This document shows positions 53,237-62,077 of a stretch of 64,000 nucleotides of DNA, piece by piece. Position 1 is the stretch's first letter; each line of letters begins with the position of its first letter. This DNA is from Rothia mucilaginosa ATCC 25296 (GTDB taxonomy: Bacteria > Actinomycetota > Actinomycetes > Actinomycetales > Micrococcaceae): positions 1 through 64,000 of the forward strand of contig NZ_ACVO01000005.1 of assembly GCF_000175615.1 (NCBI RefSeq). The letters run 5' to 3'. The notes beneath the pieces were generated by a model. It was not told the DNA's origin and made no database searches. It was given only the letters and a program-made list of their open reading frames with translations. A program made the position numbers and the translations under genes.

Positions 53237-53986
53237 ATGTCTAACACCGCCCTCTATTCAACGCTCAAGGTTCTTGGCTCACCCCTGCTGCAGGGACTGT
53301 ACCACCACGACGTGGTTGGCCTGGAGAACCTGCCCGAGGGACCCTACATCGTCGCCAGCAACCACCTGGCGTTCTGCGACTCCATTTTTATTCCTCTCGC
53401 CATGCCGCGCACCGTGAACTTCCTCGCCAAGAGCGACTACTTCACCACCCCCGGCGTGAAGGGCCGCGCCATGGCGGCGTTCTTCCGAGGCGTTGGCCAG
53501 CTTCCCATGGACCGCTCCGGCGGCCAGAAGAGCCAGGAATCCCTCAACGCCGGTGCGCAGGTCCTCAAGGACGGCGGCGTGATTGGCATCTACCCCGAAG
53601 GCACCCGTAGCCCCGACGGACGCGGCTACCGTCCCAAGGTCGGTGTCGCCCGCCTCGCAGTTGAAGCAGGCGTACCCGTAGTGCCCATCGGACAGATCGG
53701 TACCGACCTGATTCAGCCCTCCGGCTCGAACCGTATCCGTCTGCGCCACGACGGCAAGCCCATCCAGGTGCGCACCATTATCGGCAAGCCCCTCACCTTC
53801 GAGGAATACACCGACGGCTCAGACCTGAGCCACCGCGTTCAGCGTGAAATCGCCGACCGTATTGGCTCCGAGATCCGTGCCCTCAGCGGCCAGGAATACG
53901 TGGACGTGTACGCCGACCGCGTCAAGAAGCTCATGGCCGATAAAAACATGAGCGCTGATGAGGCGGTCGCACACCTGCAACGCTAA
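53237..53986 (+). CDS. plsC: 1-acyl-sn-glycerol-3-phosphate acyltransferase
   Basis: This enzyme adds the second acyl chain to lysophosphatidic acid in phospholipid synthesis. The 249-residue protein has the PlsC block I NHLAFCD (H-X4-D), block III EGTRSPDG, and block IV VPIGQIGTD-like VVPI. An N-terminal hydrophobic segment is weak. GAGAGGAG precedes ATG 53237. Similar acyltransferases are found at this place in mycobacteria (Rv2182c). A -10-like TAGAAT lies at 53200-53205. Confidence 0.92.
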   Translation: MSNTALYSTLKVLGSPLLQGLYHHDVVGLENLPEGPYIVASNHLAFCDSIFIPLAMPRTVNFLAKSDYFTTPGVKGRAMAAFFRGVGQLPMDRSGGQKSQESLNAGAQVLKDGGVIGIYPEGTRSPDGRGYRPKVGVARLAVEAGVPVVPIGQIGTDLIQPSGSNRIRLRHDGKPIQVRTIIGKPLTFEEYTDGSDLSHRVQREIADRIGSEIRALSGQEYVDVYADRVKKLMADKNMSADEAVAHLQR

Positions 53987-54322
53987 ACGTTGAGATAGCA
54001 CCCTGAGACAGCACCCCGGGTGCACACATACGACAGATACACACATGCGCCAGAGGGCGGGATGCGGTACGTGCCGCATCCCGCCCTTTCGTATGCCGTT
54101 CTGTCAGGGCGCTTTTCACCCCGCGTATCGCCGACACCGGGTGGCGCTATCTAAACATGTGAGATATACCTGAGCGCAGGGTTAGGTGTTGAAGCAAGCA
54201 AGAGTACAATTAGGTCTATTCAGCCTGAAGAATCGCAAGCCAGCACGCCGCACACGGCGCGCCGAGCACCCGAAACGGCGGCTGAATCAGAAAACGCACA
54301 AGACCATCCCAATGGAGTGAAG
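53987..54322. other. plsC-aroG gap
   Basis: About 336 bases with the plsC terminator (54054-54090). A TACAAT -10-like box at 54205-54210 lies 113 bases before aroG, with only a weak -35 (TTAGGT, 17 bases upstream). No gene is seen. Confidence 0.5.
54054..54090 (+). terminator. plsC terminator
   Basis: AGGGCGGGATGCGG / CCGCATCCCGCCCT, a 14-bp perfect stem with loop TACGTG, is followed by TTCG. Confidence 0.88.
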
Positions 54323-55687
54323 ATGAGCAATCAAAACCTCAGCACCTCGCAGGCCCCCGACCACGGCCTGGACACCTGGCGTCAGCTGCACATTGACCAG
54401 CAGCCCACCTGGAGCGAGCACGAAGATTTTGAGAGCACCATCGCCGAGCTGAACTCGGTACCGCCGCTCGTCTTCGCCGGTGAGGTCGACGCCATGCGCC
54501 AGGCACTCGGTGAGGTTGCTGAAGGCCGCGCATTCCTCCTGCAGGGCGGCGACTGTGCAGAAACCTTCGCGGGTGCAACCGCCGATAAGATCTCCGGCCG
54601 CGTCAAGACCATCCTGCAGATGTCTGCTGTGCTCACCTACGGCGCCTCCATGCCCGTGGTGAAGATGGGTCGTATGGCGGGCCAGTTCTCCAAGCCGCGC
54701 TCCGCAGACATGGAAACCCGCGGCGACGTCACCCTGCCCTCCTTCCGCGGCGAGACCGTCAACGGTTTCGACTTCACCCCCGAAGCCCGCGTACACGACC
54801 CCAAGCGCATGCTGCAGGGCTACCACACCAGTGCCTCCACCCTGAACCTGATCCGTGCCTTCACCAAGGGCGGCTTCGCAGACCTGCGCGCCGTGCACCA
54901 GTGGAACCGCGGCTTCACCTCCAACCCCGCGCATGAGCGCTACGAGAAGACCGCCAACGAAATCGGCCGCGCCCTCAAGTTCATGGAAGCATGCGGCGTG
55001 AACTTCGAAGCCCTCAAGACCACCGACATGTACGTCGGCCACGAAGCACTGGTAATGGACTACGAGCGTGCCCTCACCCGCATCGACTCGCGTACCCATC
55101 TGCCCTACGACACCTCCGCACACTTCCTGTGGATTGGCGAGCGCACCCGCGGCATCGACGATGCACACGTAGACTTCCTCTCCAAGGTCCGCAACCCCAT
55201 CGGCGTGAAGCTGGGCCCGACCACCACCGCTGAGGATGCACTCGCACTGATCGACAAGCTCGACCCGAACCGCGAGCCCGGCCGCCTGACCTTCATCACC
55301 CGCATGGGCGCGAAGAACATCCGCGAGAAGCTGCCCGCAATCGTTGAGGGCGTGCAGGCTGAAGGTGCGAAGGTCGTCTGGGTCACCGACCCGATGCACG
55401 GCAACACCATCTCCGTGCCCTCCGGCTACAAGACCCGCCGCTTCGACGACGTGCTCGACGAGGTTCGCGGCTTCTTCGAGGTGCACGAGGCGCTGGGTTC
55501 GTTCCCCGGCGGTATCCACGTAGAGATGACCGGCGACGACGTGACCGAATGCCTGGGCGGCTCCGACGCCATCGACGAGGCAGCACTGGCAGACCGCTAC
55601 GAGTCCCTGTGCGACCCGCGTCTGAACCACTCGCAGTCCCTGGAAATTGCATTCCTGGTCTCCGAGTACCTCAAGAACCGCGCATAA
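54323..55687 (+). CDS. aroG: class II DAHP synthase
   Basis: This enzyme joins phosphoenolpyruvate and erythrose 4-phosphate, the first step to aromatic amino acids. The 454-residue protein is of the plant-like class II type seen in Actinobacteria. It has LQGGDCAETF near residues 75-84 with the metal-binding Cys, GRMAGQFSKPRS, WIGERTRGIDDAHVDF and HGNTI. ATG 54323 is chosen because TGGAG lies 7 bases upstream; GTG 54317 would overlap the ribosome site. In mycobacteria the same gene (Rv2178c) neighbours pknL, as here. Confidence 0.95.
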   Translation: MSNQNLSTSQAPDHGLDTWRQLHIDQQPTWSEHEDFESTIAELNSVPPLVFAGEVDAMRQALGEVAEGRAFLLQGGDCAETFAGATADKISGRVKTILQMSAVLTYGASMPVVKMGRMAGQFSKPRSADMETRGDVTLPSFRGETVNGFDFTPEARVHDPKRMLQGYHTSASTLNLIRAFTKGGFADLRAVHQWNRGFTSNPAHERYEKTANEIGRALKFMEACGVNFEALKTTDMYVGHEALVMDYERALTRIDSRTHLPYDTSAHFLWIGERTRGIDDAHVDFLSKVRNPIGVKLGPTTTAEDALALIDKLDPNREPGRLTFITRMGAKNIREKLPAIVEGVQAEGAKVVWVTDPMHGNTISVPSGYKTRRFDDVLDEVRGFFEVHEALGSFPGGIHVEMTGDDVTECLGGSDAIDEAALADRYESLCDPRLNHSQSLEIAFLVSEYLKNRA

Positions 55688-55736
55688 AACGTTCATGCTT
55701 TTCGCCGCGATAGTTGGCGGGGAGCAGTAGACACGA

Positions 55737-55781
55737 CAATGCCCGGGTCTTCGCTCATAGTGAGTGAAGACCCGGGCATTG
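55737..55781. terminator. bidirectional terminator aroG / pknL
   Basis: CAATGCCCGGGTCTTCGCTCA / TGAGTGAAGACCCGGGCATTG, a 21-bp stem with one mismatch or wobble, sits between two convergent genes. Confidence 0.92.
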
Positions 55782-55854
55782 CGTTTAACCTGCGCACTGC
55801 AAAGACGAGGACAGAGTGCACAGGCGAGGACGGAGTGCTCGAGGGGGGACACTA

Positions 55855-57588
55855 CTAGAAGGTCAGGAACGCCTCAATATTGCGCCACCACTGCGACTGC
55901 ACCAGTGAGGTCGCAAGCCACCAACCGGTAAAGCTCGAGCCCATGCCCAGCAGAATCAGCGCCAGAGCCCAACCGCCCACCGCCATACCGGAGGGCGGGG
56001 TCCTAAACTGCTTGGCGGGTAGGCGAGGATCCTTCTGCGAAGACTGCTCGGACTCCTGAGAAGAAGCGCTCTCATCAGCTTCTGAAGCCTCAGTTGCGTT
56101 TGCTGAGCCCTTAGACTTCGAACGACGCGTGCCGGAGGGGCTCAACGAACGCTCCGCATGGATTGGGGCGTACTCGCCGTTAGCTGAGATGAACTCTTGC
56201 TCCGTCTGCGGGCCAATGCCAACGGACTGAGTCAGCGGGCCCTTCGCCGCGGCGGTACGGCGGCCCATGAACGAACCCAGACCATGCTTGCCGGATTTGC
56301 CCTTTGAGCCTTCCTTCTCCTGATCAGTGTCAGAATCGTCATTATCGGAGGCAGAACTCACTAGAGGCGGAATGCCCTGGCGGTTGAGCACGGAGTCCTC
56401 AGCATCCACGTCGGCAAGGTGCACGCCCTGACCCGCCGTCGAGGCATCGTACACGAGGCTGTCGGGGGAGTAGACATCGTAGGCGAGCAGATCGCGGGCA
56501 TCGCTAAAAGCACTAATCGGGGTGTTACGCACCATCTGCGCGGCGCCGCTACGCTCCGCAATATCGGCGACGGCCTCCCAGAGAGGAAGCTCCGGCTCCG
56601 GGCACGAGGGGGCACGCCAGGCTCGCTCATGCTCACCCAGCGACTCAGAAATCTCCAGCAGAGCAGTGAACAGCTCAGTCGCATCCTCGGGGCGGGCGTG
56701 AGGCTGCTTGCGGGTACACCACGAAATCAGCCCCGCAATATCGCGGTCCGCACCCGGCGCGACATCGGTCAGCGCGGGCATCTCAATATTCGCGTTGTGG
56801 TAGAGCACCTGCTGGTCGTTCTCCAGACCCACAAAGGGCAGACGACCTGAAAGCATGCGGTACATCATCACGCCGAGCGCAAAAATATCGGCTTGCGCGC
56901 CGACCTTCACCTTCGGGTCCAGAACCTCCGGCGCCACGTAGGCGGGGGTTCCCATGGGGGCGCCAGCATCCACCTGATCGTCACGGCGGGAGAGACCGAA
57001 GTCCGTGAGCTTCACCTGGCCGTTAGCGTCGAGAAGAATATTGCCCGGCTTAATATCGCCGTGCAGGTAGCGGTTCGCATGAACCTCCGAGAGCGCCTCC
57101 ACGACCGGAATGAGGATGTCCAGCGCCTCGCCCAGCGAGAGGGCATTACGCACACGCAACAGCTGGCTCAGCGTACAACCGTGCACATACTCGAGCACGA
57201 TATACATGACCATCTGGCCCGAAAAATATTCGGTACCCGACGAAATTACGCCCACCGTATGCCCGCCGCCACCCACCTGGCGCATAGAGCGCTCCTCACG
57301 GTGGAACTTCTGACGGTTCGCTGCATCCTCAGCCAGAGCGGGGGAGAGAACCTTGAGCGCAACCGGGTTATTCGACCACAGGTCCAGCGCATAATACACC
57401 TCGCTCATGCCGCCGCGGCCAATAAGCGAACCCACCTGGTAGTGACCCTCAATAATGGCGCCACTGAGCCACTGCGAAGAACCAATAGCGGTATCCGGGG
57501 CAGCGGGACGAGTGGCAGGAGGAACAGAAGTATTTGCAGAAGAACGAGGGTTCACGGGAGAAAACCGGCGTGGGCTGGGAGTATTCAT
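55855..57588 (-). CDS. pknL: serine/threonine protein kinase, PknL position, atypical
   Basis: This 577-residue Hanks-type kinase has P-loop GRGGMSEVYYALD, the Lys in NPVALKVLS, a catalytic loop HGDIKPGN (Asp178; the usual Arg before Asp is Gly), DFGLSR and GTPAYVAPE. The activation loop between DFG and APE has no Thr/Ser other than the LS and GT pairs. After the kinase comes a ~220-residue acidic linker, then one membrane helix close to the C-terminus, leaving only ~20 residues outside. No PASTA or other sensor domain. The start at 57588 is chosen because the frame upstream (to 57696) lacks a ribosome site; 57600 is an alternative. Confidence 0.88.
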   Translation of the reverse strand: MNTPSPRRFSPVNPRSSANTSVPPATRPAAPDTAIGSSQWLSGAIIEGHYQVGSLIGRGGMSEVYYALDLWSNNPVALKVLSPALAEDAANRQKFHREERSMRQVGGGGHTVGVISSGTEYFSGQMVMYIVLEYVHGCTLSQLLRVRNALSLGEALDILIPVVEALSEVHANRYLHGDIKPGNILLDANGQVKLTDFGLSRRDDQVDAGAPMGTPAYVAPEVLDPKVKVGAQADIFALGVMMYRMLSGRLPFVGLENDQQVLYHNANIEMPALTDVAPGADRDIAGLISWCTRKQPHARPEDATELFTALLEISESLGEHERAWRAPSCPEPELPLWEAVADIAERSGAAQMVRNTPISAFSDARDLLAYDVYSPDSLVYDASTAGQGVHLADVDAEDSVLNRQGIPPLVSSASDNDDSDTDQEKEGSKGKSGKHGLGSFMGRRTAAAKGPLTQSVGIGPQTEQEFISANGEYAPIHAERSLSPSGTRRSKSKGSANATEASEADESASSQESEQSSQKDPRLPAKQFRTPPSGMAVGGWALALILLGMGSSFTGWWLATSLVQSQWWRNIEAFLTF

Positions 57589-57779
57589 ACGTCTCAACAT
57601 TTTAGCCCGCCCACCTGGGCAGAAGCGATGCCAAAGGGCGCCGGGCAGGTGAACACTCAGCGAATTCTTACAAAGTGCCGGTGGACCCGACTCCAACGCA
57701 AGAACAACGGGCAGGGCACAAGAACGAAAGATATATGGGAAGGCTCCAAAGCCTGCGGCGGGTCAAAAGTGGTAAATAC

Positions 57780-57795
57780 GTGCCAGCTCTGGCAC
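57780..57795. promoter_or_regulatory. inverted repeat before Rv2175c-family gene
   Basis: GTGCCA-GCTC-TGGCAC is a perfect 6-4-6 dyad that ends 9 bases before the GTG start of a gene encoding a DNA-binding protein. It lies in the space between the two divergent genes pknL and the Rv2175c-like gene. A repressor site for autoregulation is a fair inference. Confidence 0.55.
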
Positions 57796-57804
57796 TCTTA
57801 AAAG

Positions 57805-58173
57805 GTGACTAACGAAAATATTGCTCAGACCTTCGCCCTCGTCGGCGATTGGGTAACTATCCCCGAAATTGCGCAGGCCCTCGACCTGAAGGTGACCCGC
57901 GTTCACAACCTGATTTCTGACGGTACGCTCATCGCGCTGCGCGACCCGGAAACCAACGTGCGCAAGGTACCCGCACTGTTCATGAACGGTTCGCGAGTAC
58001 TCGAATCCCTCAAGGGCACCCTCGCTGTCCTGAAGGATTCCGGCTTCAGCGATGAAGAAGCTATCGTGTGGCTGTACACCAGCGACGAGTCCCTGCCCGG
58101 CCGTCCCATCGACGCACTGATTGACGGTCGTAAGACTGAAATCCGTCGCCGTGCGCAGGCACTGGCTTGGTAA
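57805..58173 (+). CDS. Rv2175c-family DNA-binding protein
   Basis: This 122-residue protein has an N-terminal winged helix-turn-helix (WVTIPEIAQALDLKVTRVHNLISDG within residues ~15-39) and a conserved C-terminal helical part (GRPIDALIDGRKTEIRRRAQALAW). In M. tuberculosis the homologue Rv2175c is phosphorylated by the neighbouring kinase PknL on Thr9; here residue 9 is also Thr, and the start is fixed because a stop codon (TAA) lies two codons upstream of GTG 57805. A ribosome site is not clear (AAAGG abuts the start). It diverges from the kinase, so the pair is kept. Confidence 0.88.
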   Translation: MTNENIAQTFALVGDWVTIPEIAQALDLKVTRVHNLISDGTLIALRDPETNVRKVPALFMNGSRVLESLKGTLAVLKDSGFSDEEAIVWLYTSDESLPGRPIDALIDGRKTEIRRRAQALAW

Positions 58174-58208
58174 TACCAGCTTGGTAATAGTGGCTCAGTA
58201 CTATAGCT

Positions 58209-58254
58209 AAATAGGTTGAGGCGGCATACTTCGGTATGCCGCCTCAACCTATTT
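58209..58254. terminator. bidirectional terminator
   Basis: AAATAGGTTGAGGCGGCATAC / GTATGCCGCCTCAACCTATTT is a 21-bp perfect stem with a TTCG loop. It lies between the convergent Rv2175c-type and polyprenyl synthase genes. Confidence 0.95.
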
Positions 58255-58300
58255 AACGTTCTAACTGTGTTGAACCTCTACGCCTTGCGACGTAGCGCAT

Positions 58301-59533
58301 CTATGCCTTGCGGCGCAGAGCACGGCCCACGATATCGGTCAGCGCCGCATGCGTCAGCTCGTCCAGGTTCATCGCCTCCAGTGCCTCAAACACAGCCTGA
58401 GACTTCTGCTCAATCAGCTGCTCATGCTTGGCGAAAGCACCCGAAGAAACCATCAGCTCGCGGATGCGCTCCACCTGCTCATCGCTCAGCTCGGGGTCGC
58501 CCAAGCTATTGTGCAGAAGCGCCGCGTCCTTCTCGTCGAGGACGGCGGAGGTGAGCGCCACCAGCACGGTACGCTTACCCTCACGCAGGTCATCGCCAGC
58601 GGGTTTACCGGTCACCTCGGGCTGGCCGAAGACGCCCAGCTCGTCATCACGCAGCTGGAAACCCTCACCCAGCGGCAGGCCGAACGCACGGTAACCGGCA
58701 AGTACCGGGTGCTGCTCGCTCACGGCACTTGCACCGCTCTCCAGCACGGCAGCCTGCAGAGCCAGAGCACCACCAATTGTGAAGGGGTGCTCGCACGAGT
58801 ACTTGGCGGACTTGAAACGAATCACGTTCAGGGCACGCTGCAGAGCCGCCTGAGCGTCCTCGGTTTCGAGAACCTCGGAGTAGACGTCCAGGTACTGACC
58901 CGCCAGAACTTCGGTGCGCATCCGGTCAAAAATAGTGCGCGCAGGAGCGCCATAAATCGCTCCCTCACCCAGGGACGCGAAAACCTCGGCAGACCACGCC
59001 ATGGTCAGATCGCCGGCAAGGATACCGCCGGTCAGACCATAGTTGAAAGCATCACCGCGCCAACTATTCTGCTCGTGCGCCGCCTCGAAACGCTTGTGCA
59101 CGGAGGGAGCGCCGCGGCGGGTATCGGAGCGGTCGATAATGTCGTCGTGAATCAGCGCGGAGGTCTGGAACAGCTCCACCGCCATGCCGGCCTTCACAAT
59201 AGACCAGGACGTGCGGTTCTCGGTTACTGGTGCACCGCCGGCACCTCGCCAACCCCAGTAGCTCAACAGGGCACGCAGGCGCTTGCCGCCGGTGGAGAGA
59301 GACTCAATAGCCTCCAGCAGAGGTAGGGTCTCAGAGGAAATGCCCTCGAGCAGCTCGCGCTGGCGGGTAAAAAACTCAGCCATGAGAGTGTCAAAAGCGT
59401 GCAGGTAGGATCGCTGCTCTTCAGCAATACGCTCGGCGAGGTGCGCAGAATCCGCCGGGATATTCGGTGCCGCTACGGTGAGGCTCTCGGTCGCCTGGGG
59501 AGTGGGTGCTCCGGAAGGAGAAGGGGGAGTCAT
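58301..59533 (-). CDS. idsA: polyprenyl diphosphate synthase (GGPP-type)
   Basis: This prenyl transferase extends allylic diphosphates with isopentenyl diphosphate, feeding menaquinone or carotenoid synthesis. The 410-residue protein has the first Asp-rich motif DDIIDRSDTRRG near residues 130-141 (DDxxD), and the second, LRDDELGVFG, near 305-314. The FQTSALIHDDI segment precedes it. The N-terminal ~50 residues are a low-complexity extension. CGAGGATAG precedes ATG 59533. By position it corresponds to Rv2173. Chain length of the product cannot be fixed by eye. Confidence 0.9.
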   Translation of the reverse strand: MTPPSPSGAPTPQATESLTVAAPNIPADSAHLAERIAEEQRSYLHAFDTLMAEFFTRQRELLEGISSETLPLLEAIESLSTGGKRLRALLSYWGWRGAGGAPVTENRTSWSIVKAGMAVELFQTSALIHDDIIDRSDTRRGAPSVHKRFEAAHEQNSWRGDAFNYGLTGGILAGDLTMAWSAEVFASLGEGAIYGAPARTIFDRMRTEVLAGQYLDVYSEVLETEDAQAALQRALNVIRFKSAKYSCEHPFTIGGALALQAAVLESGASAVSEQHPVLAGYRAFGLPLGEGFQLRDDELGVFGQPEVTGKPAGDDLREGKRTVLVALTSAVLDEKDAALLHNSLGDPELSDEQVERIRELMVSSGAFAKHEQLIEQKSQAVFEALEAMNLDELTHAALTDIVGRALRRKA

Positions 59534-59718
59534 ACTATCCTCGCTGGTGGTCGCTGTGTACGGTCCTGATGCCGTGCGGTGTGCACTTCTTCTAGCTTAG
59601 TGGAGAAAAGCCCAAGAGAACGCATTTGCGAACATGTTTACGATATACTACCCCTATTGTTCGTAGAAATGTGCTATATTTTCGGTAGGTGGGCGTAGAA
59701 GCTATGAGAGGAGGCGAC

Positions 59719-61113
59719 ATGGGGCAGACGCGAACCTGCAAGAACAGCGGCGCAAGGAACGGCCGCGTCATTATGCACCTGGACATGGACGCCTTCTTCG
59801 TCAACGTCGAACTCCTCGAAAACCCCGCTCTGCGCGGCGAACCCATTATCGTGGCGCCCCTGGGCCCCCGCTCGGTCGTATGCTCCGCCTCCTACGAGGC
59901 GCGCGCTCACGGAGTGCGCTCCGGGATGCCGCTCAGCCGCGCCCGGAACCTCAGCCCCAACGCCACCGTCCTGCCGCTGCGTGGCGACTACCGGCACTAC
60001 TCCCGCGCCGTCATGGCAATCCTTCATGACCTGAGCCCCTACGTTGAGCAGGTCAGCGTGGATGAAGCCTTCGTGGACCTCACCGGCGCCTACCTGCACG
60101 GCCAAGACCCCGTCGCCCTGGCGCAGCGCGCTCGCGACCGCATCGCACAGGAGCTCTCCCTGCCCTCCTCCGCAGGGGTGGCACCCAATAAACTACTCGC
60201 CAAAATGGCGTCCACCGGCAGTAAACCGAATGGGCTGTGGGTCATTCCACCCGAGCGCGTTCAAGAATTTCTTGACCCGAGAAAAGTCTCCGACCTGTGG
60301 GGAGTGGGTGCGAAGAGTACCGAGCAGCTCTCCCGATACGGTATTCACACCATCGCCCAGATGAGGTCCATGAGCCTGGACTGGCTCAAAGAACGCTTCG
60401 GTACCGCCCAGGGCGAGCACCTCTGGGCCATGGCGCGCGGCATTGACGAACGCCCCGTAATCACCGAACGTGAAGAGAAAAGCATGGGTGGCGAGCACAC
60501 CTTCGAGACGGATACGACCGATGCCCAGGAGGTGAGCGTTGCTATTCGGGAGCTGAGTCTCAAACTGGGAAAGCGCCTGCGATTCGCGGGGAAACTCGCC
60601 GGAGGGCTCAGCCTCAAAATTCGCTACAGCACCTTCGAAACGCACACCCGCGCTATCCCACTAAACGTGCCCGTGGACTCCGGCATGCAGATCGCTTCCC
60701 TGGTGGTGGAAGCCCTGCGAGCAGATGAAATCGTGGTAGGGCAGGCGGTACCCCGCGCCCTGCGACTCATCGGAGTGCGCGCCGAAAAGCTTGCCCGCGC
60801 AGAAGACGGGGTGCAACAAACCCTCTTCGACTCCATCGAGAGCGGGGCAAACCCACGCTCCGCGCAAACCGCCTCCTCGCAAACCGCCTCAGCACAACGA
60901 GGCGGAGGGGGAGCGGACAATAGCCCGCAGAACGGTACTCGCTCGGGAGCTGGCGCTCACTCGGGGGCTGGTGCCCGCCTCGTGAAGAGTGGCAGATGGT
61001 CCGAGGTTGAGCACGTCATGGACGCGATTCACCGTAAGTACTCACAGGAAAGCCTCAAACCAGCCTCCGGAGTTACCGCGCCCGAGAAGAACATTGACGA
61101 AAAGAGGTCATAA
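59719..61113 (+). CDS. dinB: DNA polymerase IV, Y family
   Basis: This translesion polymerase has catalytic motifs HLDMDAFFVNVE near residues 19-30 and SVDEAFVDLT near residues 108-117, the thumb SSAGVAPNKLLAKMAS and a little-finger domain. The protein has 464 residues against ~350 in E. coli. A QQTLFDS beta-clamp-binding motif (near residue 370) lies 95 residues before the C-terminus, and a Gln/Ser/Gly-rich tail follows. ATG 59719 is chosen because GAGGAGG lies 5 bases upstream. It stands between idsA and the DUF3040 gene. Confidence 0.92.
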   Translation: MGQTRTCKNSGARNGRVIMHLDMDAFFVNVELLENPALRGEPIIVAPLGPRSVVCSASYEARAHGVRSGMPLSRARNLSPNATVLPLRGDYRHYSRAVMAILHDLSPYVEQVSVDEAFVDLTGAYLHGQDPVALAQRARDRIAQELSLPSSAGVAPNKLLAKMASTGSKPNGLWVIPPERVQEFLDPRKVSDLWGVGAKSTEQLSRYGIHTIAQMRSMSLDWLKERFGTAQGEHLWAMARGIDERPVITEREEKSMGGEHTFETDTTDAQEVSVAIRELSLKLGKRLRFAGKLAGGLSLKIRYSTFETHTRAIPLNVPVDSGMQIASLVVEALRADEIVVGQAVPRALRLIGVRAEKLARAEDGVQQTLFDSIESGANPRSAQTASSQTASAQRGGGGADNSPQNGTRSGAGAHSGAGARLVKSGRWSEVEHVMDAIHRKYSQESLKPASGVTAPEKNIDEKRS

Positions 61114-61285
61114 AGAGCTTCTGTCCGGAAAAAGAATGCGCCAACCCCACTCCGCGCGGTACGATGGGAAACATACGACCGGAGACATACAGCGGGAAGA
61201 AGCGCCCACCGCGCCACCTGATGCACTAGCTAACCCGGCTGATACCGACGTCATCTTGAGTAGCGACACCTCAAAGGAGAAAACG

Positions 61286-61687
61286 ATGGCACTGTCCGAG
61301 CGTGAACAGAAGGTTCTGGACCAGCTCGAAGAACTCATGAGCAATGAGGATCCGCACTTTGCCTCCTCCATGTCCTCAACTGGCAATACCGCGCCGGTCT
61401 TTAGCGCTCGCCACCTGGCTCTCGGTATTCTCTTCGTTCTTATCGGCCTGGGCATCATTATCGGTGCGGTTGCATCGAATATGATTTGGCTGGGTGTCTT
61501 CGGCTTCCTCTTCGCGGCAGGTGGCGTGTACTTTGCGACCACCAGCAAGAAGACCCCGGTAGATTCCTTCCTCGGCGGTAAGGCAGAGGGCGCAGCTCGC
61601 GTGCGTCAGCGTGAGCAGAAGGAGCGTTCCTCCTTCATGAATCGTCTGGAGGACCGCTGGGACGAACGCAATAACGGCCAGTTCTAG
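61286..61687 (+). CDS. DUF3040 family membrane protein
   Basis: This 133-residue protein has a conserved N-terminal helix ALSEREQKVLDQLEELM with LxExExxxLxxIE-type spacing, two transmembrane helices (about residues 43-63 and 67-85) and a basic Arg-rich C-tail. It matches the DUF3040 family that stands next to mraZ and rsmH in Actinobacteria. Function is unknown, perhaps linked to cell-envelope or division. AAAGGAGAAAACG precedes ATG 61286; the upstream open frame overlaps the end of dinB and is not conserved. Confidence 0.85.
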   Translation: MALSEREQKVLDQLEELMSNEDPHFASSMSSTGNTAPVFSARHLALGILFVLIGLGIIIGAVASNMIWLGVFGFLFAAGGVYFATTSKKTPVDSFLGGKAEGAARVRQREQKERSSFMNRLEDRWDERNNGQF

Positions 61688-61784
61688 TACTGCTTTGGTG
61701 CAATAGTTTTTCTCACGGCTAGTATTTCTCGTGGCTGAGCATCCGTACTCTCTAGGGTCTTAAGACTTCATCAAGACTTCACAG

Positions 61785-61819
61785 GCGGAAGGTAAGAATT
61801 CTCTTACCTTCCGCTTTTT
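61785..61819 (+). terminator. terminator after DUF3040 gene
   Basis: GCGGAAGGTAAG / CTTACCTTCCGC, a 12-bp perfect stem with loop AATTCT, is followed by TTTTT. Confidence 0.93.
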
Positions 61820-62042
61820 CTATGCCTGAAATAGTGAAGCGTGGATGCTTTATGAAAGCTGGTAGACGAATCACGCCGATTCCTGAAGCTTGCCCTGTTA
61901 TTGAGCCTTTACTTGAGCCGGGGTATGGCAGGCATGCTGAGGGTATTACGCTGAGCTGATACGCCCGAAGCTGTGTAGAAGCTGTGCGGCAGCGTTAAAA
62001 ATGCAGAAGAGAGCATAAAAACACTAAAAGATACTCTGCCGG

Positions 62043-62077
62043 GTGGGGTAGGTGGTGGAAAGTGGGGTAAAGTGGAG
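62043..62077 (+). promoter_or_regulatory. MraZ-type operator: four GTGGNG repeats
   Basis: GTGGGG (62043), GTGGTG (62052), GTGGGG (62062) and GTGGAG (62072) follow each other at spacings of 9, 10 and 10 bases, that is, on one helical face. Two are preceded by AAA (AAAGTGG). In E. coli MraZ binds direct TGGGN repeats in the mra promoter, and in Mycoplasma AAAGTG(T/G) repeats. The array lies about 170 bases before mraZ and is thus a strong candidate for autorepression of the cluster. Confidence 0.75.

Noticed and set aside
60989..61285. A 99-codon N-terminal extension of the DUF3040 gene
   Set aside because: It overlaps the end of dinB in another frame, and AAAGGAG stands right before the internal ATG at 61286 where the conserved ALSEREQ motif begins.
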